Shown: in pieces, positions 20,466-31,076 of the stretch
How positions within the stretch are numbered: the first letter of the stretch is position 1
Layout: the number at the start of each line of letters is the position of its first letter
Assembly (NCBI RefSeq): GCF_040438645.1
Contig: NZ_CP159253.1
Span: 1,240,001-1,304,000, forward strand
Length of the DNA: 64,000 bases
Origin: Mesorhizobium sp. WSM2240
GTDB taxonomy: Bacteria; Pseudomonadota; Alphaproteobacteria; Rhizobiales; Rhizobiaceae
Reading direction: 5' to 3'
Notes under the pieces: model-generated
What the model saw: only the letters and a program-made list of their open reading frames with translations
Databases searched by the model: none
Told to the model about the DNA's origin: nothing
Translations under genes and position numbers: made by a program

Positions 20466-21164
20466 TCAGGCCTGCACGCCGGCGAGACCAACCGCCGGGG
20501 CGGGTTCCGTCGAGGCTTTCCCAAGGCCGTCAACGAACTTCCAAATCCTTTGAGCGTTGCGCCGAGTGCGGCGCGCGTTGAAGAATTTGAACCAGTCCCT
20601 GACCGGCAACAGCGTTTTGGCCCCGAGCCCGTCGATCGCAACGAAACGCCCGCCATTCTCGATGTCGCCGGCAAACACGATGTTGCTCGGATGCGGATCG
20701 CACATGCAGATGTGCCGTTCTTCCAGATCCTGGAGAAAGCGCTGCAGCGCCGCCCGATGGCGGGGTGAAAATTGCCTGCCACGAACCAGAGCGACCAATG
20801 TCGGCGCGAGTCCACCGTCCGGCGCTGTCAGTTTTTGGGTCAGCACTCCGAGGCCGATTTCGGTCTCGACGAATCCGAACATCTTCGCGATTGGCCATTG
20901 TTCGCCGCGGTTGGAGCGTCTTGCTTGAAACGCGAGGAATTCTGCGATTTCGCGGTTGACCTGTACAAACGCGCCCAGGCGGCGGCGGAATTTCATCCTC
21001 TTCCGCTTCTTGCCGACGAAATGTCCTTCGTCGTCTATGGCGTCGGGCTTGTAGACCTTGATGAGCATGCCCGGAAAATCATCGTGCTCGTAAACAAACC
21101 TTACGCCTCCCTGCGCGACCAGACGCGCCTGGGAGAGATCAAGGGAACCCATGAATGCCGGCAT
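20466..21164 (-). CDS. YrbL-like protein (PhoP-regulon family, kinase fold)
   Basis: 232 aa similar to YrbL, a protein-kinase-like family named from the enterobacterial PhoP regulon. Visible: glycine-poor N-lobe GGVRFVYEHDDFPGMLIKVYKP (near 20-40), a catalytic-loop-like MCDPHPSNIVF near 152 and AIDGLGAK near 175, which resemble the HxD...N and DFG-type positions of small-molecule or atypical kinases. An in-frame second ATG (21152) is possible. Function unknown. Divergent from a DMT exporter. Confidence 0.75.
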   Translation of the reverse strand: MPAFMGSLDLSQARLVAQGGVRFVYEHDDFPGMLIKVYKPDAIDDEGHFVGKKRKRMKFRRRLGAFVQVNREIAEFLAFQARRSNRGEQWPIAKMFGFVETEIGLGVLTQKLTAPDGGLAPTLVALVRGRQFSPRHRAALQRFLQDLEERHICMCDPHPSNIVFAGDIENGGRFVAIDGLGAKTLLPVRDWFKFFNARRTRRNAQRIWKFVDGLGKASTEPAPAVGLAGVQA

Positions 21165-21400
21165 GCATCGCGCCTCCCGCTATGGCCGATACTCTTCCCC
21201 CCATGGCCGTTTATTCGAAGACCGCCAACATCATAGGAGTTTTTGTCGGCTAAGAATAGCGATTGTACGCAAAAGGCCTGCCTTTTGCCCGAAACGTGCC
21301 ACAAAGGGAGCAGGCCGCTGGACCACGCGGCGGCCAGCCGTTTCGGATACGCCGCTCGTGTCCGCCTGTGCCTGTGATCCGGCGGCTCCTCGAACCGCCG

Positions 21401-22363
21401 ATGAACCGCATGAACGACAGAGCTTCGCAACAAGCCGCCGCCGCGCCGCAGGTTTCGCGGCGCGAGGAGAATATCGGCCTGCTGCTGGTGTTCCTGTCGG
21501 CGCTGTTCTGGAGTTTTGGCGGGGCCATCGGACGCTTCATCGAAACCGGCGACAGCTGGACGGTGGTGTTCTGGCGCTCCTTCTGGGCGGCCGCCTTCCT
21601 GTTCGGCTTCATGATGTGGCGCGATGGCTGGCGCGGCATGCTGAAGATGTTCGGCGATATGGGTCTGCCCGGCTTCGCCGTTGCGCTGTGTTTCGCCACC
21701 GCCTCGACCTCCTTCGTCGTGGCGCTGGCCTACACCACCGTCGCCAATATACTTCTGATGCAGGCCGGCGTGCCGCTGATCGCGGCGCTGATCGCCTGGG
21801 TGCTGTTTCGAGAGCGCGTCGCCGGCGCCACCTGGGCGGCGATCGCCGCCGTCATCTGCGGCGTCGCCATCATGGTCTCGGAATCCTTCAATGGCGAGGT
21901 GTCGCCGGTCGGCGACGGGCTGGCTCTGCTTATCGCATTCGCATTTTCGATCGCGACCGTCATCACCAGGCGCTTTGCCCATGTGCGCATGACGCCGGCG
22001 ACCTGCCTCGGCACTGTGTTCGCTGCCCTTTTTGCCTTCACCCAGGCCGAATACCTTGGCGTCGCGCCGCGCGATATGGGCTTCCTGTTCGCATTCGGCG
22101 CGCTCAATCTCGGCCTCGGGCTGGCCTTCTTTGCCACCGGCGCAAGGCTGATCCCGGCGGCTTTCGCGGCCCTGCTCGGCACGTTCGAGACCATACTCGG
22201 ACCGGTCTGGGTCTGGTTGATCCATGCCGAGGTGCCGTCGGCGCGCACCATCCTCGGCGGCGCGGTGGTGTTCCTCGCGCTGCTGGTCCATATCGGCCTG
22301 GAATTCAAGCGCCAGACGCGGCCACAAAAGCCCGGCACGACCGGAATGCCGTCCCCCCATTGA
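21401..22363 (+). CDS. EamA/DMT family transporter
   Basis: 320 aa with ten predicted hydrophobic segments in two EamA repeats; the first contains LLLVFLSALFWSFGGAIGR and the second a short loop at about residue 190. Members export amino acids, purines or other metabolites. Start at 21401 (or the ATG at 21410); the frame upstream to 21263 codes for non-membrane, non-family sequence. It lies 327 bp ahead of potF on the same strand and is probably a separate unit. Confidence 0.88.
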   Translation: MNRMNDRASQQAAAAPQVSRREENIGLLLVFLSALFWSFGGAIGRFIETGDSWTVVFWRSFWAAAFLFGFMMWRDGWRGMLKMFGDMGLPGFAVALCFATASTSFVVALAYTTVANILLMQAGVPLIAALIAWVLFRERVAGATWAAIAAVICGVAIMVSESFNGEVSPVGDGLALLIAFAFSIATVITRRFAHVRMTPATCLGTVFAALFAFTQAEYLGVAPRDMGFLFAFGALNLGLGLAFFATGARLIPAAFAALLGTFETILGPVWVWLIHAEVPSARTILGGAVVFLALLVHIGLEFKRQTRPQKPGTTGMPSPH

Positions 22364-22690
22364 CATCCGCTTGCAGGAGCGGGCAGGCTGGCGCATCGGC
22401 AACCAAAGCACAGGCGTGTCTTGCCATTTCCGAAGGCCGAAGCGGCGGGCGTCGGCACACAGATACACTTCATGGAAGCGTTCGCGCAGAACTTCGCGTC
22501 GCACGTTTTCGCTGCCGAAACGCCGGTAAAACTCAACGTTAAATCAACAATATATGCGGGGCGCACATGCGGCCTTCGGGCACGCCGAATGCGGCTTGTC
22601 GCACCGCAAAAACGCCAATAGGATTCACCCGATACCCGGCCGCAAATCCTTCGAACGAGCCGGGACGGACGCCGAACAGAGGAGAACACC
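22364..22690. other. intergenic region upstream of potF
   Basis: 327 bp without a supported gene. A 66-codon frame inside it has no ribosome site and no recognisable content. The AT-rich stretch 22530-22555 (GTTAAATCAACAATATATG) is the likeliest place for the potF promoter, and GAGGAGA at 22680-22685 serves potF. I see no terminator or repeat. Confidence 0.4.
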
Positions 22691-23791
22691 ATGATCCACA
22701 AAGCGCTATGGCTATCGGCCGCTTCGGCAGCTCTTGCCGCAGCCTTGACAGTTTCCGCGCAGGCGCAGGAACGCGTCGTCAACATCTACAACTGGTCGGA
22801 CTATATCGACGAGTCGATCATCACCGACTTCACTAAGGAAACCGGCATCAAAGTCGTCTACGACGTCTTCGATTCCAACGAGATCCTGGAAACCAAGCTC
22901 CTCGCCGGCGGCTCTGGCTACGATATTGTGGTGCCGACGCATAATTTCCTCGTCCGCCAGATCGAGGCCGGCGTCTACCAGAAGCTCGACAAATCGAAGC
23001 TCCCGAACATCTCCAATATGTGGGACGTGGTGAATGAAAGGGTCGCGAAGTTCGACCCGGACAATGCCTATTCCGTCAACTGGATGTGGGGCACGGTCGG
23101 CATCGGCTACAATGTCGACAAGGTGAAGGAAGCGCTCGGCATCGAGAAGGTCGACAGCTGGGACGTGTTCTACAAACCCGAAAACCTCGCAAAACTCGCC
23201 GGCTGCGGCGTCTATGTGCTGGATTCGCCGTCGGACATCATCCCGACCACGCTGAATTACCTCGGCCTGAACCCCGAAAGCACGTCCACCGAGGATTTCG
23301 CCAAGGTCGAGGAGGCGCTGCTCGCGCTACGGCCGCATATCCGCAAGTTCCATTCGTCCGAATACATCAATGCGCTGGCCAATGGCGACATCTGCCTCGC
23401 GGTCGGCTGGTCGGGCGACGTCTTCCAGGCACGCGACCGCGCCGCGGAGGCCGACCAGGGCGTGGTCGTCGACTACGTCATTCCCAAGGAAGGCGCGGAA
23501 ATGTGGTTCGATCAGATGGCCATTCCCGCCGACGCCAAGAACGTCGACGAGGCGCATGAATTCCTGAACTACATCATGAAGCCGGAAGTGGCGGCCAAGG
23601 CGACCAATTACGTCTACTTCGCCAACGGCAACAAGGCCTCGCAGGAATTCATCGAGAAGGAGATCCTGGAGGATCCGGCGATCTATCCGGACGAGGCGAC
23701 GCTGCAGAAGCTGTTCACGGTCAATCCCTACGACCCGAAGACGCAGCGCGTGGTGACGCGCACCTGGACCAAGATCGTCACCGGGCAATAG
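22691..23791 (+). CDS. potF: putrescine/spermidine-binding periplasmic protein
   Basis: 366-aa extracellular solute-binding protein. Residues 1-25 are a Sec signal peptide ending in SAQAQ. The mature protein begins with VVNIYNWSDYIDESIITDF, a hallmark of PotD/PotF polyamine receptors whose Trp and Asp line the ligand pocket; KFHSSEYINALANGDICLAVGWSGDV near 215 is the second such region. First gene of potFGHI; a good GAGGAGA ribosome site precedes it. Confidence 0.93.
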   Translation: MIHKALWLSAASAALAAALTVSAQAQERVVNIYNWSDYIDESIITDFTKETGIKVVYDVFDSNEILETKLLAGGSGYDIVVPTHNFLVRQIEAGVYQKLDKSKLPNISNMWDVVNERVAKFDPDNAYSVNWMWGTVGIGYNVDKVKEALGIEKVDSWDVFYKPENLAKLAGCGVYVLDSPSDIIPTTLNYLGLNPESTSTEDFAKVEEALLALRPHIRKFHSSEYINALANGDICLAVGWSGDVFQARDRAAEADQGVVVDYVIPKEGAEMWFDQMAIPADAKNVDEAHEFLNYIMKPEVAAKATNYVYFANGNKASQEFIEKEILEDPAIYPDEATLQKLFTVNPYDPKTQRVVTRTWTKIVTGQ

Positions 23792-23862
23792 CACCCGGCT
23801 GAAAACCCCTGCGCATCGCGCCGGGGTTTCCGCGCTGGCCGCCAAAAATGTCGGAGCAGAAC

Positions 23863-25002
23863 ATGAAGTCGCTTGGCAGCATCCGCAGGGATTTCGCGCC
23901 CTGGGCCGATCCCGGCGCCAAGCCTTACATTTCCTTCGAGAACGTCACGAAAAAGTTCGGCAACTTCACCGCCGTCAACAATCTGTCGCTGAGCATCTAC
24001 GAGCGAGAATTCTTCGCGCTGCTCGGCGCGTCGGGTTGCGGGAAGTCGACGCTGCTCAGAATGCTGGCCGGCTTCGACGATCCGACTTCGGGCCACATCC
24101 TGCTCGACGGGCAGGATCTGCGCGGCATCCCGCCCTATCGCCGCCCCGTCAATATGATGTTCCAGTCCTATGCGCTGTTCCCGCATATGACGGTGGAGGG
24201 CAACATCGCCTTCGGCCTCAAGCAGGACAACATGCCGAAGGCCGAGATCGAGGCGCGGGTCAAGGAGATGCTGCGCCTGGTCAAGCTCGAGCAGTTCGCC
24301 AAGCGCAAGCCGCACCAGCTCTCCGGCGGCCAGCGGCAGCGCGTAGCGCTCGCGCGCTCGGTCGCCAAGCGCCCCAAAGTGCTGCTCCTCGACGAACCGC
24401 TCGGCGCGCTCGACAAGAAGCTGCGCGAGGAAACGCAGTTCGAATTGATGGATTTGCAGCAGTCGCTGGGGCTGACCTTCGTCGTGGTCACCCACGACCA
24501 GGAAGAGGCCATGACTATGGCCGATCGCATAGCCATCCTCGACAGGGGTGAGGTGATGCAGGTGGCGACGCCGGCCGAAGTCTACGAGGCGCCGGGTTCG
24601 CGCTTCGTCGCCGGCTTTGTCGGCACGGTCAACATGTTCGAGGGGCGTGTGGCGGCGCGGGATGCCCGTAGCGCCCGTATCACCGGGGCGAGCGGCGCCG
24701 AGATCATCGTGGAGAATGCCGGCGACGCCGAAACCGGTAACGCCGTGTCCTTCGCCATACGCCCCGAGAAGATCAAGGTCTCGTCGCGCCGGCCCGAAAG
24801 TGCTGTAAATGCTATGGAGGGCGAAGTTTTCGACCTGGCCTATCTCGGCGATATGACCGTCTACCACGTCCGGCTCGATGACGGCCAAGTGGTCAAGGCG
24901 AGTTCGCTCAACGCCTCGCGCGTCGCCGAGGATCCGCTGACCTGGAACGACCGCGCGTGGATTTCATTCGCGCCGGACGCCGGCGTCGTGCTGACCCGGT
25001 AG
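23863..25002 (+). CDS. potG: polyamine ABC transporter ATP-binding protein
   Basis: 379 aa. The ABC domain has Walker A GASGCGKSTLL (near 60), signature LSGGQRQRVALARS (near 155), Walker B VLLLDEPLGALD and the H-loop VVTHDQEEA. The C-terminal ~120 residues are a TOBE regulatory domain. Start at 23863 (MKSLGS) is preferred because GGAG lies seven bases upstream; an ATG at 23848 is in frame but lacks one. Energises import through PotH/PotI. Confidence 0.93.
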   Translation: MKSLGSIRRDFAPWADPGAKPYISFENVTKKFGNFTAVNNLSLSIYEREFFALLGASGCGKSTLLRMLAGFDDPTSGHILLDGQDLRGIPPYRRPVNMMFQSYALFPHMTVEGNIAFGLKQDNMPKAEIEARVKEMLRLVKLEQFAKRKPHQLSGGQRQRVALARSVAKRPKVLLLDEPLGALDKKLREETQFELMDLQQSLGLTFVVVTHDQEEAMTMADRIAILDRGEVMQVATPAEVYEAPGSRFVAGFVGTVNMFEGRVAARDARSARITGASGAEIIVENAGDAETGNAVSFAIRPEKIKVSSRRPESAVNAMEGEVFDLAYLGDMTVYHVRLDDGQVVKASSLNASRVAEDPLTWNDRAWISFAPDAGVVLTR

Positions 25003-25008
25003 GCCGCG

Positions 25009-25983
25009 ATGTCGGATGCGGTGATCGATCGCGAGAATGGAGCCGTTGCTGCGGCGCAGGACCGCTCAGTCGCGGATCGCGCGGTCAATGCCGTCGCCAG
25101 CCGGCTGGTCATACTGGTGCCTTACCTCTGGCTCCTGTTCTTCTTCCTCGCCCCATTCGTCATCGTCTTTAAGATATCGCTGTCGCAGACGGCGATTGCC
25201 ATGCCGCCCTACGATCCGGTGCTCAGCCTCGCGGAGGGCGTGTCGGGATTGCTCGAACAATTGCGGCAGCTCAGCATCGACAATTATGTCTGGCTCACCG
25301 AGGACGCGCTCTATTTTAACGCTTATGTGTCAAGCGTTGTCATCGCGGCGATCTCGACATTCCTGACGCTGCTCGTCGGCTATCCGATCGCCTACGGCAT
25401 GGCGCGCGCGCCGGTGTCGTTTCGGCCGACGCTCCTGATGCTGGTGATCCTGCCGTTCTGGACCTCGTTCCTGATCCGGGTCTATGCCTGGATAGGCATC
25501 CTTAAGCCTGAGGGACTGCTCAACCAGTTCCTGATGGCGCTCAACATCATCGACAGCCCGCTTATAATCCTGAACACCCACACGGCGATCTTCATCGGCA
25601 TCGTCTATTCCTACCTGCCCTTCATGATCCTGCCGCTCTATTCGTCGCTGGAGAAGATGGACTATTCGCTGATCGAGGCTGCCAAGGATCTGGGCTGCAC
25701 GCCGAACGGCGCGTTCTGGAAGATCACCTTTCCGTTGTCGCTGCCGGGCGTGATCGCCGGCTGCATGCTGGTGTTCATCCCGGCGGTCGGCGAATTCGTC
25801 ATTCCCGACCTGCTCGGCGGGTCGCAGACGCTGATGATCGGCAAGACGTTGTGGAACGAGTTTTTCGCCAACCGCGATTGGCCGGTCTCTTCCGCCGTGG
25901 CGGTGATCCTGCTTCTGATCCTGATCGTGCCGATCATGATCTTCCAGAATGCGCAGGCGCGGGCTCAGGAGCAGGAGCGATGA
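25009..25983 (+). CDS. potH: polyamine ABC transporter permease
   Basis: 324-aa inner-membrane protein with about six transmembrane helices. A long hydrophilic N-terminus (about 40 residues) precedes the first helix, and the cytoplasmic EAA loop reads EAAKDLGCTPNGAFWKITFPLSLPG near residue 225. Six base pairs separate it from potG, and its TGA overlaps the potI start (ATGA). Forms the translocation pore with PotI. Confidence 0.93.
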   Translation: MSDAVIDRENGAVAAAQDRSVADRAVNAVASRLVILVPYLWLLFFFLAPFVIVFKISLSQTAIAMPPYDPVLSLAEGVSGLLEQLRQLSIDNYVWLTEDALYFNAYVSSVVIAAISTFLTLLVGYPIAYGMARAPVSFRPTLLMLVILPFWTSFLIRVYAWIGILKPEGLLNQFLMALNIIDSPLIILNTHTAIFIGIVYSYLPFMILPLYSSLEKMDYSLIEAAKDLGCTPNGAFWKITFPLSLPGVIAGCMLVFIPAVGEFVIPDLLGGSQTLMIGKTLWNEFFANRDWPVSSAVAVILLLILIVPIMIFQNAQARAQEQER

Positions 25984-26798
25984 ACGCGACCTGGAGCCGC
26001 TTCAATATCGCCTCGATCGTTCTGGGTTTTGCATTCCTTTACCTGCCGATCGTGCTTCTGGTGGTCTTCTCGTTCAACGCGTCGAAGCTGGTCACGGTCT
26101 GGGGCGGGTTCTCGACGCGGTGGTACGGCGAACTGTTCAACAATCGCGGCCTTATGGACGCGGCGTGGGTGACGATCCGCGTCGGGATGATCTCGGCCAC
26201 CGTCGCGACAGTACTCGGCACGCTCGCGGCACTCACGCTCACCCGCTACACGCGGTTCCGGGGACGGATGCTGTTCTCGGGCATGGTGTTCGCCCCGCTC
26301 GTCATGCCCGAAGTCATCACCGGCCTGTCGCTGCTGCTGCTGTTCGTCGCGATTGGCCTCGACCGCGGCTTCATGACGGTGACGCTTGCGCACATCACCT
26401 TCTCCATGTGCTTCGTCGCGGTCGTCGTACAGTCGCGCCTGGTCAGTTTCGACCGTTCGCTTGAGGAAGCGGCGATGGATCTCGGTGCACCGCCGGTCAA
26501 GACCTTCTTCCAGATCACGCTGCCGGTAATCATGCCGGCGATTGTGTCAGGCTGGATGCTGGCTTTCACTCTTTCGATCGACGACCTCGTGATATCAAGC
26601 TTCACCTCGGGGCCGGGCGCCACGACGCTGCCGATGAAGATCTACAGTCAGGTGCGGCTGGGCGTGACGCCGGAGATCAACGCCGCCTGCACTCTGCTGA
26701 TCGCCGTCGTCGCGATCGGTGTGATCGTGGCGTCGCTCGCCAATAAGCGCCGCGAAGTGCAGCGCCTGCGCGACGAGCAAACTGCGCTGAGGGGGTAA
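25980..26798 (+). CDS. potI: polyamine ABC transporter permease
   Basis: 272-aa inner-membrane permease, six predicted helices, EAA loop EEAAMDLGAPPVKTFFQITLPVIMP near residue 165. The start ATG at 25980 overlaps the potH stop by four bases. Last gene of potFGHI; it ends 5 bp from the convergent AsmA-like gene, so no terminator fits between them. Confidence 0.93.
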   Translation: MNATWSRFNIASIVLGFAFLYLPIVLLVVFSFNASKLVTVWGGFSTRWYGELFNNRGLMDAAWVTIRVGMISATVATVLGTLAALTLTRYTRFRGRMLFSGMVFAPLVMPEVITGLSLLLLFVAIGLDRGFMTVTLAHITFSMCFVAVVVQSRLVSFDRSLEEAAMDLGAPPVKTFFQITLPVIMPAIVSGWMLAFTLSIDDLVISSFTSGPGATTLPMKIYSQVRLGVTPEINAACTLLIAVVAIGVIVASLANKRREVQRLRDEQTALRG

Positions 26799-26803
26799 GG
26801 CCG

Positions 26804-28630
26804 CTATTCCGCCGGCTGGGACGGAATAACCGGCGAGATGAACGGTGCGCTCCAAGAGCCGCCGACGAAGAAAGCCGCATTGCCGTCTTGCGCGCCTTCG
26901 ACGGTCGACGTGATCCCGCCCGAGAGCGCGAGGCCGCGGCCGACATAGGGCACGATGCCTTTGAGCCACAGCGTGTGGCCGGTGGCTCGGGCCTCGGCCT
27001 TTTCGATCCGTGCCACGCCATCCACGACGGCGGCCTTAAACTCCGCGCCGCTAATCGGCACGGTTCCTTTGGACACCTCGTCGAGCGCGAAGAATCCGCC
27101 TTTTTTTACGCGCGTCAGCAGCCCGGCAAGGTCGAGGCCGGCCAGCGCTCCCTGTCCGAAGCGGGCTGAAATCGAGCCGTTGGCGTTCTCAAGTATGGAT
27201 TCCCACGAGGCGCCCGGACCCTTGAGGATCATCGAGATCGTGCCCTGGCCTATCGGTACCAGCTTCGTCATCCCGGCGGCACTGACCAGCGCGCCACCGT
27301 CTATATTGGAGGCCAGGAGCCGCATTTCGGCATAAGGGCCGTCCTGCTTGCGGTCGAAACGGACACTTGCCTGAACGATACCGCCGAAAGCGGCTGCATC
27401 CGAGACATCGAACACCGTAAGCCCATCCTTTACCTGCACGGTGGCGGCGACATTGGCCAGCTTGATCGTCCCGGCCACCGCACGTTCCGCCGACAGCCGG
27501 AGGTCGATGTCAAGCACGCTGGAAAGGTCGGCTTCAGCTTCTTCGGCATCGCCATCGAAGGCGAGCGTCAGCGGCGTAAACACCGAAAGCAGCGATCCGA
27601 GATCGATCCCGTCGAAGGCCAGAGAGCCCGACAGTGCCGGCCGGCGCGGCTCGAATTCGAGGTTGAGCGCGCCCACGCCACGGTTTTGATCGAGCGAAAG
27701 CGCGACGTTTTCGAACTTCACACGGGCTGCATCGGCGACGATGCGGCTGGTGAACGCCACCTCGCCGACCGGCGAGACCGACGGCATGTGTGATCCGAAC
27801 CATTCGGCCGCGCGAGTTACCGAAGGGATGGAAAGTTTGGCGTCGCCGTCCAGATAGCCATTCCTGGCCAGCTTCGCCGAGCCTGTGAAGGAGACTGTGG
27901 CCGGCGCCGCGGCGATGTTGGCAGTGAGGGGCGCCGCGCCGCCCGCAAACAGCGGAAGCGGGTTCTCCGAAGCTAAGTCGATCTTCACGGTTTCGCCGCG
28001 CCAGAGGCCGCTGGCCGAGAGCGAGCCGGCCCTATCGAAGGCAGGCCAGTCGACCTTGCCGGCAATTCCGGTGACGATGTCCGTGACCTGTCCGCTCTGA
28101 TGGAGCGCAATCCTGCCGCCGCTGATTTCAACCGTGCCGAATGGATCGGACGGAAGATGGCGTGGTTCTCCAGAATCCTCCGCGATCGCATTGCGCGCCC
28201 GCGCGATCGACGCGGCAATGCGGCCGCCGCCGGGCAGTTCGGGCATGTAGGCGCCGTTCGCCGTTCGCTCGATATGCAAAGTGGGGTTGACGAAACGGGC
28301 GTTGGAAAAAACGACATTGCCGCGCAACGCGGCGAGCGCCGACAGTTCGATCTCGACGCGCTCGGCAGCGATGACCGGCGGGCCGGACGAACTCTGCCAG
28401 GGCGAGAGCCGGACATCGGTGAGGATAGCCCGGAAAGTCGGCCAGACCTCGATCTCGGGCGGCGCGCCTATGCTGACGCGGTATCCGCTCCATGAACTCA
28501 TCTCCAGCGCGATACGGTCGCGGACGATGCGCGTCGAGGCGATGGTCGGAAGCAGGAGCGCGATCAGGACGGCAAGGAGAACGGCGATGCCGATCCCCCA
28601 TATGCTTCGCCTGACGATAGGTGATGGCAT
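26804..28630 (-). CDS. AsmA family protein
   Basis: 608 aa. A single N-terminal membrane anchor (about residues 8-30, GIGIAVLLAVLIALLLP) is followed by a long beta-rich periplasmic region. The N-terminal block (RDRIALEMSSWSGYRVSIG...PEIEVWPTFRAILTDVRL) and the C-terminal block (GQGTISMILKGPG...LAGLLTRVKKGGFFALDE) are typical of AsmA-like proteins, which bridge the envelope and affect lipid homeostasis. Start at 28630; upstream frame to 28837 overlaps the acetoacetyl-CoA synthetase promoter. Divergent from that gene. Confidence 0.87.
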   Translation of the reverse strand: MPSPIVRRSIWGIGIAVLLAVLIALLLPTIASTRIVRDRIALEMSSWSGYRVSIGAPPEIEVWPTFRAILTDVRLSPWQSSSGPPVIAAERVEIELSALAALRGNVVFSNARFVNPTLHIERTANGAYMPELPGGGRIAASIARARNAIAEDSGEPRHLPSDPFGTVEISGGRIALHQSGQVTDIVTGIAGKVDWPAFDRAGSLSASGLWRGETVKIDLASENPLPLFAGGAAPLTANIAAAPATVSFTGSAKLARNGYLDGDAKLSIPSVTRAAEWFGSHMPSVSPVGEVAFTSRIVADAARVKFENVALSLDQNRGVGALNLEFEPRRPALSGSLAFDGIDLGSLLSVFTPLTLAFDGDAEEAEADLSSVLDIDLRLSAERAVAGTIKLANVAATVQVKDGLTVFDVSDAAAFGGIVQASVRFDRKQDGPYAEMRLLASNIDGGALVSAAGMTKLVPIGQGTISMILKGPGASWESILENANGSISARFGQGALAGLDLAGLLTRVKKGGFFALDEVSKGTVPISGAEFKAAVVDGVARIEKAEARATGHTLWLKGIVPYVGRGLALSGGITSTVEGAQDGNAAFFVGGSWSAPFISPVIPSQPAE

Positions 28631-28839
28631 GATGCCCCGTTTGGTGACCTGTCCAGATCGGATGCCGCGCTGTGCGTGGCGGTCGCTCCAGCAGGTGTGG
28701 TCCGATGGCTCCCGCATTTCAAGCCTTTGTGGCCTTGCAATGGCATTTGCGCACAAGTGGATGGCGCGGCCGGCGCCACGTCTTGCCCTGCTGCGCTGCA
28801 ATATGCATAACCGGGAAAAATTTGTCAGGGAGGACAAGC

Positions 28840-30798
<1,959 letters not shown>

Positions 30799-31034
30799 GG
30801 CGGCGCAATATGGTTAAGCAAGGATGATCTGCAAATTTACCTCGTTTTCACGAGTGGTACACTTCCGTAAACTTTCTGGGATCCCGGTAAGGATTTGTTA
30901 AGGGCCGGCGCTGATATTCGCAGGTAACTTGACGGAGAAATCCGGTTCCTCCGCCCCCGAGGAAGCGTAGTTCGCTCAAGCCCCGTTGTGACAGCATCCC
31001 AACAATTCAGGCGCCCCTTTCGGGCGCCTTTTTC
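30799..31034 (+). ncRNA. possible small RNA or long structured 3' UTR
   Basis: Between the acetoacetyl-CoA synthetase stop and the terminator at 31009-31034 lie 210 bases without a credible frame. Hairpins are visible: ACGGAGAAATCC...CTCCG near 30930-30952 and GAGGAAGCG...CGCTC near 30958-30977, followed by a strong terminator. A terminator so far behind the stop codon suggests either an independent sRNA or a long structured 3' UTR. I can match it to no named RNA family. Confidence 0.4.
31009..31034 (+). terminator. intrinsic terminator
   Basis: AGGCGCCC-CTTTC-GGGCGCCT followed by TTTTCTT: a perfect 8-bp GC-rich stem with U-run, oriented with the plus strand. It ends the acetoacetyl-CoA synthetase transcript or the possible sRNA before the convergent fbpB. 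Confidence 0.88.
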
Positions 31035-31076
31035 TTGGCGATCGTTGCAAATCCACCTTGCGTTTCCGAGGGATAG

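Noticed and set aside
22421..22621. 66-codon frame upstream of potF
   Set aside because: No Shine-Dalgarno, no family resemblance, ends in the potF leader; more likely chance.
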